Shown piece by piece: positions 1 through 7,402 of a stretch of 64,000 nucleotides of DNA. The stretch is taken from the NCBI GenBank assembly GCA_028867675.1, contig JAGWGA010000004.1:1-64000 (forward strand). The letters run 5' to 3'. The position numbers and the translations under genes are program-made. The notes beneath the pieces were generated by a model. The model saw nothing but the letters and a program-made list of their open reading frames with translations, was not told the DNA's origin and ran no database searches. Every line of letters begins with the position of its first letter. Position 1 is the first letter of the stretch. The DNA comes from Nitrososphaerota archaeon (GTDB lineage Archaea; Thermoproteota; Nitrososphaeria; Nitrososphaerales; Nitrosopumilaceae).

Positions 1-240
1 ACTCATGGTCTTTGTAAACTCTAACAGTGTAGGATTAGCGGCATAGATGGCTCCCTTGATTTGATTAAATTCCTGAGTAGCTGCTTTTGATGTTGTTGTA
101 ACCTCACGCATTTCACTACGGTATTCTCTTGTGGAGATTGTACCACTGTTTAGCTCTTGGTGTAGTTCCTTGATTCTGGATATAGTATCGTCTAACCCAT
201 CAGCTTTGAATCTAAATCCTATTGGTACTTCGCCAGACAT
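1..240 (-). CDS. Partial hypothetical protein of the integrated element
   Basis: The frame stays open from an ATG at 240 to the window edge, so at least 80 N-terminal residues are present and the C-terminus is missing. The visible part is polar and helical, starting MSGEVPIGFRFKADGLDDTI, with no signal peptide or membrane segment. It is the last visible gene of a same-strand run of overlapping small genes. In tailed proviruses such a run often precedes a tape-measure gene, and a long helical protein would fit, but only the start is visible, so that is speculation. Confidence 0.55.
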   Translation of the reverse strand, partial: MSGEVPIGFRFKADGLDDTISRIKELHQELNSGTISTREYRSEMREVTTTSKAATQEFNQIKGAIYAANPTLLEFTKTMS

Positions 241-393
241 TTAATTCACAAACTCCATTCGTTTTTTTTCAAGTTCATCCATTGTCTTGAGATGTTTTGT
301 TATCATCAAATGCGATTCTGGACTTAATTTGAGACCTGAAACTCCAAAAATAGAATCAAATAATTTCCATCCATCAGATTCTCTTGGATTCAT
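241..393 (-). CDS. Small hypothetical protein, 50 aa
   Basis: A short ORF starting MNPRESDGWKLFDSIFGVSG and ending in a lysine-rich helix (DELEKKRMEFVN). Its ATG lies 2 nt after the stop of the upstream gene, and its stop abuts the ATG of the next gene, so it is embedded in a tightly packed operon. That packing is the main reason to believe it. No family is recognised. Confidence 0.5.
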   Translation of the reverse strand: MNPRESDGWKLFDSIFGVSGLKLSPESHLMITKHLKTMDELEKKRMEFVN

Positions 394-395
394 TA

Positions 396-770
396 TTATC
401 TCCCCTCGAAAATTGGATATTCTGGTTTTAGAAGAGTCTCAGATTCACCAGATGCCATCTTAAGATCACGCCGTGTGATTTTAATTGTAGAACCACTAGA
501 TTTTGTTCTAACGATAAGAACGTCTTTGTCTGGGTCGTGTTGTTTTTCTTTAAGATTGTTACTAATTCTCACAATTTTTCCAAAATCATAGAAGTAAATC
601 CATTCACCAAGTTTTATGTCATTTTTTTCGCGTAGATAAAATTCTACAATTTGTGGTAAATCTCCTGTTAGTTTTTCACAAAGCATTAAGAGAGGACCAA
701 ACCTTCCAATCTCATAATTTTGAGCTTCCAACCACATTCTTAATTCATCTTCTGAATATTCCGGAATCAT
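396..770 (-). CDS. Hypothetical protein of the integrated element, 124 aa
   Basis: Soluble acidic protein with no recognisable domain. The N-terminal half is helical and hydrophobic (LLMLCEKLTG), the C-terminal half is basic and beta-rich (TKSSGSTIKITRRDLKMA). Its ATG overlaps the stop of the upstream gene by 4 nt (ATGA), which indicates translational coupling within the element's operon. Function unknown. Confidence 0.6.
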   Translation of the reverse strand: MIPEYSEDELRMWLEAQNYEIGRFGPLLMLCEKLTGDLPQIVEFYLREKNDIKLGEWIYFYDFGKIVRISNNLKEKQHDPDKDVLIVRTKSSGSTIKITRRDLKMASGESETLLKPEYPIFEGR

Positions 771-1105
771 GTTTTAGCGGCCTCCGTGGATTTGATAATT
801 TGGTCCATCTCATACGGAGTATAACCAGTGATGGTGTTTGGAAGTTTTTCAAATTTTGCGTTTGTGAATCTGATAGAACGTTTCTGTAAAGATTCTGCCT
901 CACATTCTCTACATTTCCATTGACGTGTATCTCTTATCCATTGGCCAAAATTATGCTTACTGCATTTTATGAAATGATATCCTAGTCCTGGAGGCTTTTG
1001 ACAGAGACATTTGAATTTCTCATGATTTTCACGGTTTAATTCTAGATTCTCAGGCACGGTCCAACTTAGGCCGCATAGTGTACAGGTGATTCTATCTTCA
1101 CTCAT
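767..1105 (-). CDS. Cys-rich zinc-binding-like protein, 112 aa
   Basis: Several cysteine pairs are visible: CTLC near residues 8-11, CLC near 33-35, a Cys-x3-His near 48-52, and CRECE near 65-69. Such spacing suggests one or two zinc ribbons, hence a nucleic-acid or protein-binding role; this is inference. The gene overlaps both neighbours by 4 nt, so it belongs to the same polycistron. No specific family is recognised. Confidence 0.6.
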   Translation of the reverse strand: MSEDRITCTLCGLSWTVPENLELNRENHEKFKCLCQKPPGLGYHFIKCSKHNFGQWIRDTRQWKCRECEAESLQKRSIRFTNAKFEKLPNTITGYTPYEMDQIIKSTEAAKT

Positions 1106-1260
1106 TGTCTAGACCTCTTGATTATGCGAAAATGCCAGTTTGGGGCGGTTTTGTTGAGTGTTTCTTTGATTGAAACTGCCTCCTCATGAGTAAGTGGCTT
1201 GAAGAACAAATCTCTCCATTTTTGATTTGTATCATGGAATTGTATTTGATGGTCTTTCAA
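1102..1260 (-). CDS. Small hypothetical protein, TTG start, 52 aa
   Basis: The frame begins with TTG that overlaps the upstream stop as TTGA and ends in TGA overlapping the next ATG. A strong Shine-Dalgarno sequence, GGGAGG (1271-1276 on the other strand), lies 10 nt upstream of the TTG and decides the start; an in-frame TAG sits just upstream. The protein is basic and aromatic (KWRDLFFKPLTHEEAVSIKE). Function unknown. Confidence 0.5.
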   Translation of the reverse strand: MKDHQIQFHDTNQKWRDLFFKPLTHEEAVSIKETLNKTAPNWHFRIIKRSRQ

Positions 1261-1421
1261 TTTTCTCTATCCTCCCGCTTATCATATTGTTTTCCAAACA
1301 CTCGACTGAGATCCTTTGAATCTGCAAGCTTCTGTAATTCGTTCTGGTCTATGATGATATCTGGTTCTGTTCTAGATAGGGTATCGACTCCACTACCTGG
1401 CTTTCTTACTATGATAGTCAT
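1257..1421 (-). CDS. Small hypothetical protein, 54 aa
   Basis: Starts MTIIVRKPGSGVDTLSRTEP and ends in a charged tail (KQYDKREDREN). The ATG overlaps the previous stop as ATGA and the stop overlaps the next TTG, so it is one link in a chain of coupled micro-genes. No family recognised. Confidence 0.5.
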   Translation of the reverse strand: MTIIVRKPGSGVDTLSRTEPDIIIDQNELQKLADSKDLSRVFGKQYDKREDREN

Positions 1422-1504
1422 TCTGTTTTCTCCCTTTCTTCCAGCATTTTTTTCACTGCATCTCTAATTTCTGCAGACGTGTGTTTTCTTTTGTTAAGAC
1501 CCAT
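1418..1504 (-). CDS. Micro-ORF, 28 aa, possibly coding
   Basis: A 28-residue lysine/glutamate-rich peptide (MGLNKRKHTSAEIRDAVKKM...) whose ATG shares one base with the upstream stop (TAATG) and whose stop overlaps the next ATG by 4 nt. Overlaps on both sides argue for a translated gene or a coupling leader; its size makes this uncertain. Confidence 0.4.
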   Translation of the reverse strand: MGLNKRKHTSAEIRDAVKKMLEEREKTE

Positions 1505-1878
1505 TACCTGTACTTCCTCCAAATTGTCATGTAATCAAATTCTACAGTCCTTCGTTGGTCTGATGGGGTGTCTCTTAATGCATTGGCGAAGAGAGATCCT
1601 CGATGCAGATTCTTGATAACATTGGTTAAGCCATCATCATTTAGAGTCCTGATATACGGTATGATTTTGGTTTCAAAATCATCGGTAATCTGTGGCACTG
1701 GAATGAAATTCTGATCAAAATAGTTCTCTAATCCGTTTTTCTGGCCATCATGTTCCCTAACTGTTTTCTCTATGAATTTCCAGAGTAGCTTATTGATTCC
1801 ACCATGTCCATGCATCTCCTTCGCTATAGTACCAAACTTTCTGTAGATATCCTGATCATAGACAGTAAAAGAAGTCAT
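1504..1878 (-). CDS. Hypothetical protein, first gene of the element operon, 124 aa
   Basis: Soluble protein starting MTSFTVYDQDIYRKFGTIAK with no recognised domain. A GAGGT ribosome-binding site lies 6 nt upstream of the ATG (1885-1889, complement). It opens a run of about seven overlapping same-strand genes down to the window start and is preceded by a low-complexity A/T region that probably holds the promoter. Confidence 0.6.
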   Translation of the reverse strand: MTSFTVYDQDIYRKFGTIAKEMHGHGGINKLLWKFIEKTVREHDGQKNGLENYFDQNFIPVPQITDDFETKIIPYIRTLNDDGLTNVIKNLHRGSLFANALRDTPSDQRRTVEFDYMTIWRKYR

Positions 1879-1890
1879 TGTGTTACCTCT

Positions 1891-1963
1891 TTAGTTAGTG
1901 TAGTGTAGTTAGTTAGTAAGTAGTAGTTAGTAGTAGTAGAATTAATTAAATAATTAATTAATT
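1891..1963. repeat. Low-complexity TAGT / AATT repeat tract
   Basis: Degenerate short repeats built on TTAGTTAGT, then TAGTAG, then AATTAATT, between the ribbon-helix-helix gene and the operon it faces. There is no repeat-spacer pattern. It could be a promoter/operator region or a slippage-prone filler. Confidence 0.5.
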
Positions 1964-1972
1964 GGATTGAAT

Positions 1973-2107
1973 TCATTTTGATAACTCCTTAGTGCTTTCG
2001 ATCAATTTCTTTACGATGTCATTAAAACTCGAGTCTTTGTTTCCTAAACTGGCCAGTTCATCACGTGTGGTTTTTTCTAGCTTGATTGTAGTGATGTTCT
2101 TACTCAT
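1973..2107 (-). CDS. Ribbon-helix-helix DNA-binding protein, 44 aa
   Basis: MSKNITTIKLEKTTRDELAS is a typical CopG/Arc-type ribbon: an N-terminal beta strand (ITTIKLEK) followed by two helices (TRDELASLG and SFNDIVKKLIEST). Such proteins act as dimeric repressors or antitoxins. No toxin gene is recognisable next to it. It probably regulates the element operon downstream on the same strand, whose first gene follows after the low-complexity tract. Confidence 0.65.
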   Translation of the reverse strand: MSKNITTIKLEKTTRDELASLGNKDSSFNDIVKKLIESTKELSK

Positions 2108-2152
2108 GTATCTACAGTATACTCTTTATACTCTAGAGAACTATTATTCGAT

Positions 2153-2626
2153 GTGTACCAAACAAGAATAATCTGCCCCCGCTGTAAGAAGGAAGGGTAT
2201 CTAATCAGAGAAAAACCAAGGAAAAAACATGAGACCCCTACATTGAGAGGATGGAAAAATAGTGGACTTTCATGGTTTGAGTATTGTAAAAGTATAAACA
2301 AATTTTCTGGATATCAATTATTTGAAAATAGGCCTCATCAACCATATCCTGATACACGAAAGCCAGGCAGATACTACAAATTTCTTCATAAAATCAAAAA
2401 TGCCAAAGGAAAATGGACGAATAAAACATGCTACATAGGAAATATTGAATTACATTTGGAAAAATACAAGAATGAAAACACCGACAATAAAGGAAATATT
2501 TTTACAGATGCCAAGAAAGAAATTACAAAAATTGAGTCCTTAATCAAAGAAGATCCTATCAAGTTAACTCAAAATGACATCAACCAACTATACAAATGGA
2601 AATCTAGACCAAAAATCAAAATATAG
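2153..2626 (+). CDS. Zinc-ribbon protein of the integrated element, 157 aa
   Basis: The N-terminus has CPRCKKEGYL, one half of a zinc ribbon; the rest is lysine- and asparagine-rich and basic (GKWTNKTCYIGNIELHLEKY). The start is GTG, placed about 26 bp after the TATA-like CTTTATA at 2124-2130, so a leaderless transcript is likely. It runs opposite to the main element operon, and its end overlaps the converging membrane gene by 11 nt. DNA or RNA binding is plausible but unproven. Confidence 0.6.
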   Translation: MYQTRIICPRCKKEGYLIREKPRKKHETPTLRGWKNSGLSWFEYCKSINKFSGYQLFENRPHQPYPDTRKPGRYYKFLHKIKNAKGKWTNKTCYIGNIELHLEKYKNENTDNKGNIFTDAKKEITKIESLIKEDPIKLTQNDINQLYKWKSRPKIKI

Positions 2627-2906
2627 AATTAACTGTCTTACGAATTCCGACTCCAATACTAGTTCCAACACCTCCAATTACAAGTGAAGGTATGAATCCA
2701 AATGCAAAAGTTACAAAATTAGTCAGATTTGTGATGGCGGTGGAAAATGAAGTTGGATCCATTATAGCTTGGCCAACCAAAAACACAGCTGCACCAGCAA
2801 TAACAATCAGAATTATGAGACCTAGAATATTATCAATCACAGGTCCAAAGAAAAATCCTATAATGGCGTTTGCAAGCATTTCTATCAGATAACCATTTGT
2901 ATCCAT
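2616..2906 (-). CDS. Small membrane protein, two TM segments, 96 aa
   Basis: Two long hydrophobic stretches (around IIGFFFGPVI-ILGLIILIVIAGAAVFLVG and FVTFAFGFIPSLVIGGVG) indicate a double-spanning membrane protein. The ATG at 2906 is preferred over a TTG six bases upstream. It follows the 211-aa gene by a short gap and is probably cotranscribed with it. In a provirus a two-TM protein may be a holin-like or envelope protein, but no family is recognised. Confidence 0.55.
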   Translation of the reverse strand: MDTNGYLIEMLANAIIGFFFGPVIDNILGLIILIVIAGAAVFLVGQAIMDPTSFSTAITNLTNFVTFAFGFIPSLVIGGVGTSIGVGIRKTVNSIF

Positions 2907-2921
2907 TGTCAATTACCTAGA

Positions 2922-3557
2922 TTATCCAATTGTAGCTCCCTGTGATTCATAGATTGACAACGAGCTAAACACTACAGAGTGAATCATTCCTTGAGGTTCA
3001 AATGATTTCAATCTCCTAGCAAGAGAATCTCTTGCATCTGCAACTCCAGAAATACGCCATTTGTCTTGTCTCAATATTGTTCTTGGTTCTGAATCATATT
3101 GAACAAAAAACGCAATTCTTTGCAATAGATAAAGTGCGGCCAATGCCTCAACTGTGTTTCCAATGTTTCCTTGTAGAAATCCGTCAGGCAAATTATGTTT
3201 AGTATCATTGTAATTTTTCCACCAATTAGGAGTAAAACCTGATTCAATTTTGAATGGCTCTATAGATTGGTAATTCTGCACAAGGTAAGCTACCTGTTTT
3301 TCTAGCATTTTATCAGAATTTAATGCCTTGTAGTAACTTGGGAAATTATCTTTTTCATAAGAAGCGCCCAATTTATCGCAAATCATTCTGGAAATATTTT
3401 CAATTTGGCCACATGCGCTTTGTAGAATGTTGTAGAGTCTTGGGGAGTAGGTTTCAGGTTTGTTCTTTAGCGGTATGATATAGCTTAGATCATCAAATTG
3501 TCTTTCGAGATCCTTGTATGCATTAGTCATTTTTTCAAACTGTTGGTCGTAAGGCAT
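2922..3557 (-). CDS. Hypothetical helical protein, possible HEPN-like fold, 211 aa
   Basis: An all-helical soluble protein. The motif WWKNYNDTKHNLPDG (around residues 111-125) recalls the conserved W-x2-YND-x-KH segment of some HEPN-like or DUF families, and the N-terminal half (FDDLSYIIPL, QIENISRMICDKLG) would form the four-helix bundle. This is weak pattern similarity and not an assignment. It lies upstream of a membrane protein in the same short operon of the integrated element. Confidence 0.5.
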   Translation of the reverse strand: MPYDQQFEKMTNAYKDLERQFDDLSYIIPLKNKPETYSPRLYNILQSACGQIENISRMICDKLGASYEKDNFPSYYKALNSDKMLEKQVAYLVQNYQSIEPFKIESGFTPNWWKNYNDTKHNLPDGFLQGNIGNTVEALAALYLLQRIAFFVQYDSEPRTILRQDKWRISGVADARDSLARRLKSFEPQGMIHSVVFSSLSIYESQGATIG

Positions 3558-3614
3558 CTTTATGATAAAATGGTTGAATGGCTTAACTTTTTCCCTTTTT
3601 TAATTTTGATACCA

Positions 3615-3884
3615 TCATTTTAGATCTGAGAGAAAATTTGGTGCGTATGCATTTAACAAAGCCGATACCAATTGAGATGCTGTTCCAAGAATGACAAAAA
3701 TTATTCCCCATTTTATTACAAGTCTGTTTGTAGCGGTGATTTCTCTTTCAGTATCACCTATTCTCCGGCCTACATGTTCAATCCAATTTTGAAATTGAGT
3801 TAAGAGTAGTATGAATCCTATAAGTTGTAAAATAATGCCACCGATGTTTAATGCTCCAGAGTATCCTAAAGGCTCGTACACCAT
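3615..3884 (-). CDS. Small membrane protein, 89 aa
   Basis: Two predicted TM helices (IGGIILQLIGFILLLTQF and WGIIFVILGTASQLVSALL) separated by a charged loop (RRIGDTEREITATNRL). The ATG at 3884 is preferred to the TTG three codons upstream. Function unknown; part of the integrated element. Confidence 0.55.
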   Translation of the reverse strand: MVYEPLGYSGALNIGGIILQLIGFILLLTQFQNWIEHVGRRIGDTEREITATNRLVIKWGIIFVILGTASQLVSALLNAYAPNFLSDLK

Positions 3885-3985
3885 ATAGTACAATCATATC
3901 AGACGTAGGTTTATTCTTTCTGTAAATCTCTAGTTAGCTTCATTTCAATCAAATCCATTAAATCAAAATTATTCTAACTATCTTC

Positions 3986-4099
3986 ATGCCAACCTGTAAG
4001 GAATGCAATACTGTCTTTTACTCTAACGAGGGCCTGGAGGTACACTTGATACATGCTCACAAAAAGGGCATGATGGACAATTTTTCAAAAAAATCCTAA
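3986..4099 (+). CDS. Single C2H2 zinc-finger microprotein, 37 aa
   Basis: The whole protein is one finger: Cys4-x2-Cys7 then His20 and His23/His25 (CKEC...GLEVHLIHAHKKG), followed by a basic tail. C2H2 microproteins are common in archaeal viruses and plasmids, where they bind DNA. The conserved hydrophobic residues of the finger (Phe11, Leu17) are present. It is transcribed alone, opposite to its neighbours. Confidence 0.6.
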   Translation: MPTCKECNTVFYSNEGLEVHLIHAHKKGMMDNFSKKS

Positions 4100-4171
4100 T
4101 GTATTGTCTTTCAAAATTCAAATTAAAACATGAAAGTAATTTCACTGCAAGAATAAGGACAAAAATGTCAT

Positions 4172-4660
4172 TTAACGTATATCGATACGAATTTCAGTAC
4201 CATAATTTTCACTTCCACATGTTTTACATTTGTATGTGGTTAGATCTTTGTTAGGCATCCATTCCGAATGTCGTTTATCAATTAATTCTTGTTTTCTTTT
4301 GCACATACAATACATGCAATGAATACCACCTTCTTCGTCTTTGGCATTTAGAAATCGGTAAATATGCTCATCTGAATCTCTTGATGTGTTATTAATTTCC
4401 CCACAACTGCATTTGAAAGTTTGATCCATTGTTTCGGCCATACGATGACTTGGTTCTTCATTCAACAAAGACTGGACAGTATGCTTTTGACAATTATTAC
4501 AATACTGTAATTCCCTTTCATTGGTTCTTTTACATGTCATACATTGTAGTTTTTGAAAAAGAGAGTTGCGACTCTTTATAGCTAAATCTTTCATTTCTTC
4601 CAACAATGTCTGTGAGGTGTATCTTCTACAGGTATTACAATAGATCAGATCCTCTTCCAT
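4172..4660 (-). CDS. Multi-CxxC zinc-ribbon protein, 162 aa
   Basis: Cysteine pairs recur along the protein: CNTC (8-11), CMTC (40-43), CNNC (54-57), CSC (84-86), CMYC (115-118) and CKTC (145-148). The segments YCNTCRRYTSQTLLEE and YCNNCQKHTVQSLLNE are internal repeats of one another, so the first half arose by duplication. A structural-zinc, nucleic-acid-binding role is likely. It lies directly upstream of the integrase in genome order and belongs to the element. Confidence 0.6.
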   Translation of the reverse strand: MEEDLIYCNTCRRYTSQTLLEEMKDLAIKSRNSLFQKLQCMTCKRTNERELQYCNNCQKHTVQSLLNEEPSHRMAETMDQTFKCSCGEINNTSRDSDEHIYRFLNAKDEEGGIHCMYCMCKRKQELIDKRHSEWMPNKDLTTYKCKTCGSENYGTEIRIDIR

Positions 4661-4714
4661 TGTACTTTCTACATATTTTAGCTGTTCTTAATTATTAATA
4701 TTGCTCATCTTAGT

Positions 4715-6001
4715 TTACCTTTTCTTTTCTAATTCATCTAATTTTCTTTCCAGTTCTTCTATTCTTCTATTTTGTTTTCTGATTCTGTGTGAAAATTGGT
4801 GTCTAATATCTTCTGACTCTTCCAATGCTTTGTCTTTCTCAGTTTTCAGATTTTTGATTACAATCTTGTTTCTTTCCTCGTTACTGATTGTCAAATGTGG
4901 TACAACATTGAGATATTCTTCTACTAGTTCCAGGACATGTGTTTGGAAGTAATTCCTGTCTAATTTTACCAATCCCGTATGGCCCATCATGTACTCTTTT
5001 TTGATAAGAGAACCTAATGCAGAGTCTTCTGATACTGTTTCTTTACTTGTTTTATTGTGGAATCGTCTAAAACCATTCATAGTTGGAACTTCATGCCTTC
5101 TCTTGCCTTTTTGAAGTGGAATTCTATATCCAGATTCTACTAAAAGTCTAGTTACTCTTTGTTTGATTGCAGTAGGCTTGAGCATGATTGGTATTTTACT
5201 TGGCCTCTTTGATTCGCCATCTCGTCCTTTTTCTTCTTTGATAAATATTGGATCTACAGGTCTTATTGGTCTGCCTATCTCAATTTCCCACGTAGTCTTC
5301 CAATTCATCAAGGCCCGATAACACTCGGGTGTGATAAATGCAGGATAATACTCTGGTGTACCATCATAAATTTGTAAAATTCCACAGACTACTTTGGCCT
5401 TTGGTACTTGTGATTCTGTTATTTCTAACAATAATTTATCATCAACTTTGTAAACTGGCAATACATTTTCCCATTTCAGATTCATTCCACCTTCACGGAT
5501 TCCAGAGCTTGATGCAACTAGAATTATTGCTTTGTCTATTGGACCTTTTGCAAATTCAAGGAATTTTTGTATTTCATCTCTAGTATATCCTCTACCACTG
5601 TTTTGATTATTAAGCTCTGGATATGTTGCATAGACTCGTTTCCATACAACTGGTACGCCATTCATGTCAAATAATTTCTTTAATGGTTTGAAGAAATTAC
5701 CAAAAGAACTTGGGTTTAGATATTCCTTGTCAGTCTTTGGCAGATTGGTTCTCTCCTTTAGTTTCTTAGAATATGTTAATAGTAGATTCATGGCCCACTC
5801 GGGATTTATCTTGGAGTTTTTTACAAGCTCTGAAGCTCGCTCTTCAAAGGTTCCTGTCAAGACTTTTTCAAAGACAACACAGAGAGTGTGATTTAAGATT
5901 CTAGTATATCGATCCTTTGTAGCTGGCGATTTTAGTCCTTCATAGAATAATTCCAGTGGATTCTTTTCCACCGATTCTATGTCACTTAATTCAATCTTCA
6001 T
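4715..6001 (-). CDS. Tyrosine recombinase / integrase
   Basis: Site-specific recombinase of the tyrosine (XerC/D, phage integrase) family, which would integrate and excise the element. Visible catalytic features: Arg169 (SSSGIREGG), the second Arg box NGFRRFHNK (Arg312), His341 (MMGHT) and nucleophile Tyr351 (DRNYF). Residues 1-140 form the core-binding domain. The C-terminus (about 370-428) is a charged coiled coil, an unusual extension. At 428 aa it looks full length and not split. Its start codon lies 52 bp from the 3' end of a tRNA-Val gene, the standard arrangement for an element integrated at that tRNA. Confidence 0.88.
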   Translation of the reverse strand: MKIELSDIESVEKNPLELFYEGLKSPATKDRYTRILNHTLCVVFEKVLTGTFEERASELVKNSKINPEWAMNLLLTYSKKLKERTNLPKTDKEYLNPSSFGNFFKPLKKLFDMNGVPVVWKRVYATYPELNNQNSGRGYTRDEIQKFLEFAKGPIDKAIILVASSSGIREGGMNLKWENVLPVYKVDDKLLLEITESQVPKAKVVCGILQIYDGTPEYYPAFITPECYRALMNWKTTWEIEIGRPIRPVDPIFIKEEKGRDGESKRPSKIPIMLKPTAIKQRVTRLLVESGYRIPLQKGKRRHEVPTMNGFRRFHNKTSKETVSEDSALGSLIKKEYMMGHTGLVKLDRNYFQTHVLELVEEYLNVVPHLTISNEERNKIVIKNLKTEKDKALEESEDIRHQFSHRIRKQNRRIEELERKLDELEKKR

Positions 6002-6022
6002 GAAATTCTAGAATCCATGCGT

Positions 6023-6059
6023 AGTGGATCGTAATAAAGAACGTGTAAAGAGTGGATCG
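6023..6059. repeat. Direct repeat AGTGGATCG at the putative attachment site
   Basis: AGTGGATCG occurs at 6023-6031 and again at 6051-6059; the second copy covers the end of the tRNA-Val acceptor stem. The repeat sits between the integrase start and the tRNA and may be part of the attachment site or an integrase-binding repeat. The matching attachment half-site should lie left of the window. Confidence 0.4.
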
Positions 6060-6127
6060 GGCCGGATTTGAACCAGCGACCCCCGCAGTGTGAGTGCGAT
6101 ATCCTAACCAGGCTAGACTACCGATCC
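6053..6127 (-). tRNA. tRNA-Val (CAC)
   Basis: A full cloverleaf folds: acceptor GGATCGG/CCGATCC with discriminator A, D stem GTCT/GGAT with GG in the loop, anticodon stem TCGCA/TGCGG with loop CTCACAC (anticodon CAC), and T arm GCTGG-TTCAAAT-CCGGC. No intron and no encoded CCA. Its 5' end directly follows the stop codon of the upstream zinc-ribbon gene, and its 3' end faces the integrase gene, which marks it as the integration target. Confidence 0.95.
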
Positions 6128-6661
6128 TCAAGAGTTTTCAAAGTTAGCATTATTTAGTTCTTGAAGTATTGGATTTGAGATTATACGGATGCTTTTACCA
6201 CATGATGGACAAAACTTTGCTATTTTAGATACATCTTTTCCACAGGAAGTACATCTTTTTTCATTTTGAGATATTTTTTGTACCAATTCATCTCTACCGG
6301 GTAGACTTTTTGCACTGATAAATGAAGCAAGAGAGTTTTGTGGTCCAGACATTTGTTGACCCATTACATTTCCAGACGTTATTGCAGATATTGAAGATTG
6401 TACTGAATTGGGATTATTCATTCGGTTTAGTGCCTTTTTTATCTCAAACATCGCCTTTAGACCAAGAAATTCTAATGCAGAATATTTTAGCACTGCATCG
6501 GTCATTCCGTGATAGTATTCTCTTTCTGATATCTTGCCTTGTTTGTAGAGTTCTTGCATTTGTGTAAATGTCTCAATATAGGAATCATATCCTCTGAAAA
6601 TGTATTGAAGTTTATCAAACATTAATGCAAGGGTATCTACGTCATCGCCTCCAAAAGCCAT
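6128..6661 (-). CDS. Zinc-ribbon-tailed hypothetical protein, 177 aa
   Basis: The N-terminal two thirds is helical (TLALMFDKLQYIFRGYDSYI, GKISEREYYHGMTDAV). The C-terminus is a zinc ribbon with two Cys pairs, CTSCGKDV and CPSCGKSI (about residues 137-156). Such proteins are common in Nitrososphaerota chromosomes, often as adaptors, but no function is known to me. Its stop directly abuts the tRNA-Val gene, so the two may share a transcript. Confidence 0.65.
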   Translation of the reverse strand: MAFGGDDVDTLALMFDKLQYIFRGYDSYIETFTQMQELYKQGKISEREYYHGMTDAVLKYSALEFLGLKAMFEIKKALNRMNNPNSVQSSISAITSGNVMGQQMSGPQNSLASFISAKSLPGRDELVQKISQNEKRCTSCGKDVSKIAKFCPSCGKSIRIISNPILQELNNANFENS

Positions 6662-6701
6662 TATACCATAAATGATTCAAGACCACTACTTAATTTTTGA
6701 T

Positions 6702-6818
6702 TTAGTGAGAATGTTGCTTAAAACAAGTCCCACAGAATTCTTGCATACATTTAGGGCATGAGATTAATTCTCCAGGCCTATATCCTACAAAGCACTTAGA
6801 GCAGGCAAATGGATTCAT
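6702..6818 (-). CDS. Cys-rich zinc microprotein, 38 aa
   Basis: Two knuckles, CSKC and CPKC, are followed by CGTC and a His-rich end (KQHSH), a treble-clef or B-box-like arrangement with up to six Cys and two His. The frame uses ATG at 6818; an ATG six bases upstream terminates at once. Short but convincing because nearly every second residue is a possible zinc ligand. Confidence 0.55.
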   Translation of the reverse strand: MNPFACSKCFVGYRPGELISCPKCMQEFCGTCFKQHSH

Positions 6819-6843
6819 GTCATAGTATCACATACAATATTAC

Positions 6844-7281
6844 TTAATCTTTGGTATCTTTTTTGGTTCGTTCAAACTCTAACTTGTCCCATGGAAATAC
6901 AACGTATTCTTTACCACGGGTTTTCTTGGCATATACTAACTGCTTGGGATATTTTACCCCCTTTCTTGCAATCAATGTTGCATATGTGAAATTTTTAGAA
7001 TCTTTCACCAGTGGAAAGATTCTCTTGAAAGTATCACCTGAATCATAAATGTCATCTACAAATAATGTTCTTTTTGGAATCTTTTTTTTATCAATTCGAA
7101 TTTTTTTTATATTAAAATGATCAGCAACAAGTCTTGCAGGTACTAATCCTCCTCTTGATACGGTAGCAATCCTGTCAAACTCAAATCCTGATTTTTTGAT
7201 TTTATCTGAAAGAATCTTTACGCATGATTCAATCTCTTTCCACGAAATATGGGATTTTCCTTTCCAGTTCTGCTTTGCCAA
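6844..7281 (-). CDS. Phosphoribosyltransferase family protein
   Basis: Type I PRTase fold. The PRPP-binding signature TLFVDDIYDSGDTF (around residues 73-86) carries the two acidic residues and the following loop, and VSRGGLVPARL forms the PPi loop. At 145 aa it matches the small xanthine/hypoxanthine-guanine-type enzymes of archaea; the base specificity cannot be read. The start must be TTG because the frame is closed upstream by TGA without an ATG. The lysine-rich ends (KKKIPKRT, RTKKDTKD) are typical of this organism. Confidence 0.75.
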   Translation of the reverse strand: MAKQNWKGKSHISWKEIESCVKILSDKIKKSGFEFDRIATVSRGGLVPARLVADHFNIKKIRIDKKKIPKRTLFVDDIYDSGDTFKRIFPLVKDSKNFTYATLIARKGVKYPKQLVYAKKTRGKEYVVFPWDKLEFERTKKDTKD

Positions 7282-7402
7282 CTTTGAATCCTTCTTTTTG
7301 TTCTCTTTTAATCATTGTGAAAAATGTAATCAAATCATATCTGATTAGACAAAAGTTCCAGTCAACTCTTATATTCAGAATGGATTAATTTTTATCATTA
7401 TT

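Noticed and set aside
1891..1963. Possible CRISPR-like repeat
   Set aside because: Repeats are 3-9 bp, degenerate and without spacers.
2922..3557. Firm HEPN toxin assignment with a partner antitoxin
   Set aside because: Only one short motif resembles HEPN-like families and no antitoxin neighbour is recognised.
7319..7362. TAATCA/TGATTA inverted repeat upstream of the first NRAMP gene as an operator
   Set aside because: Arms are only 6 bp in an AT-rich region with a 9-bp spacer, so chance is likely.
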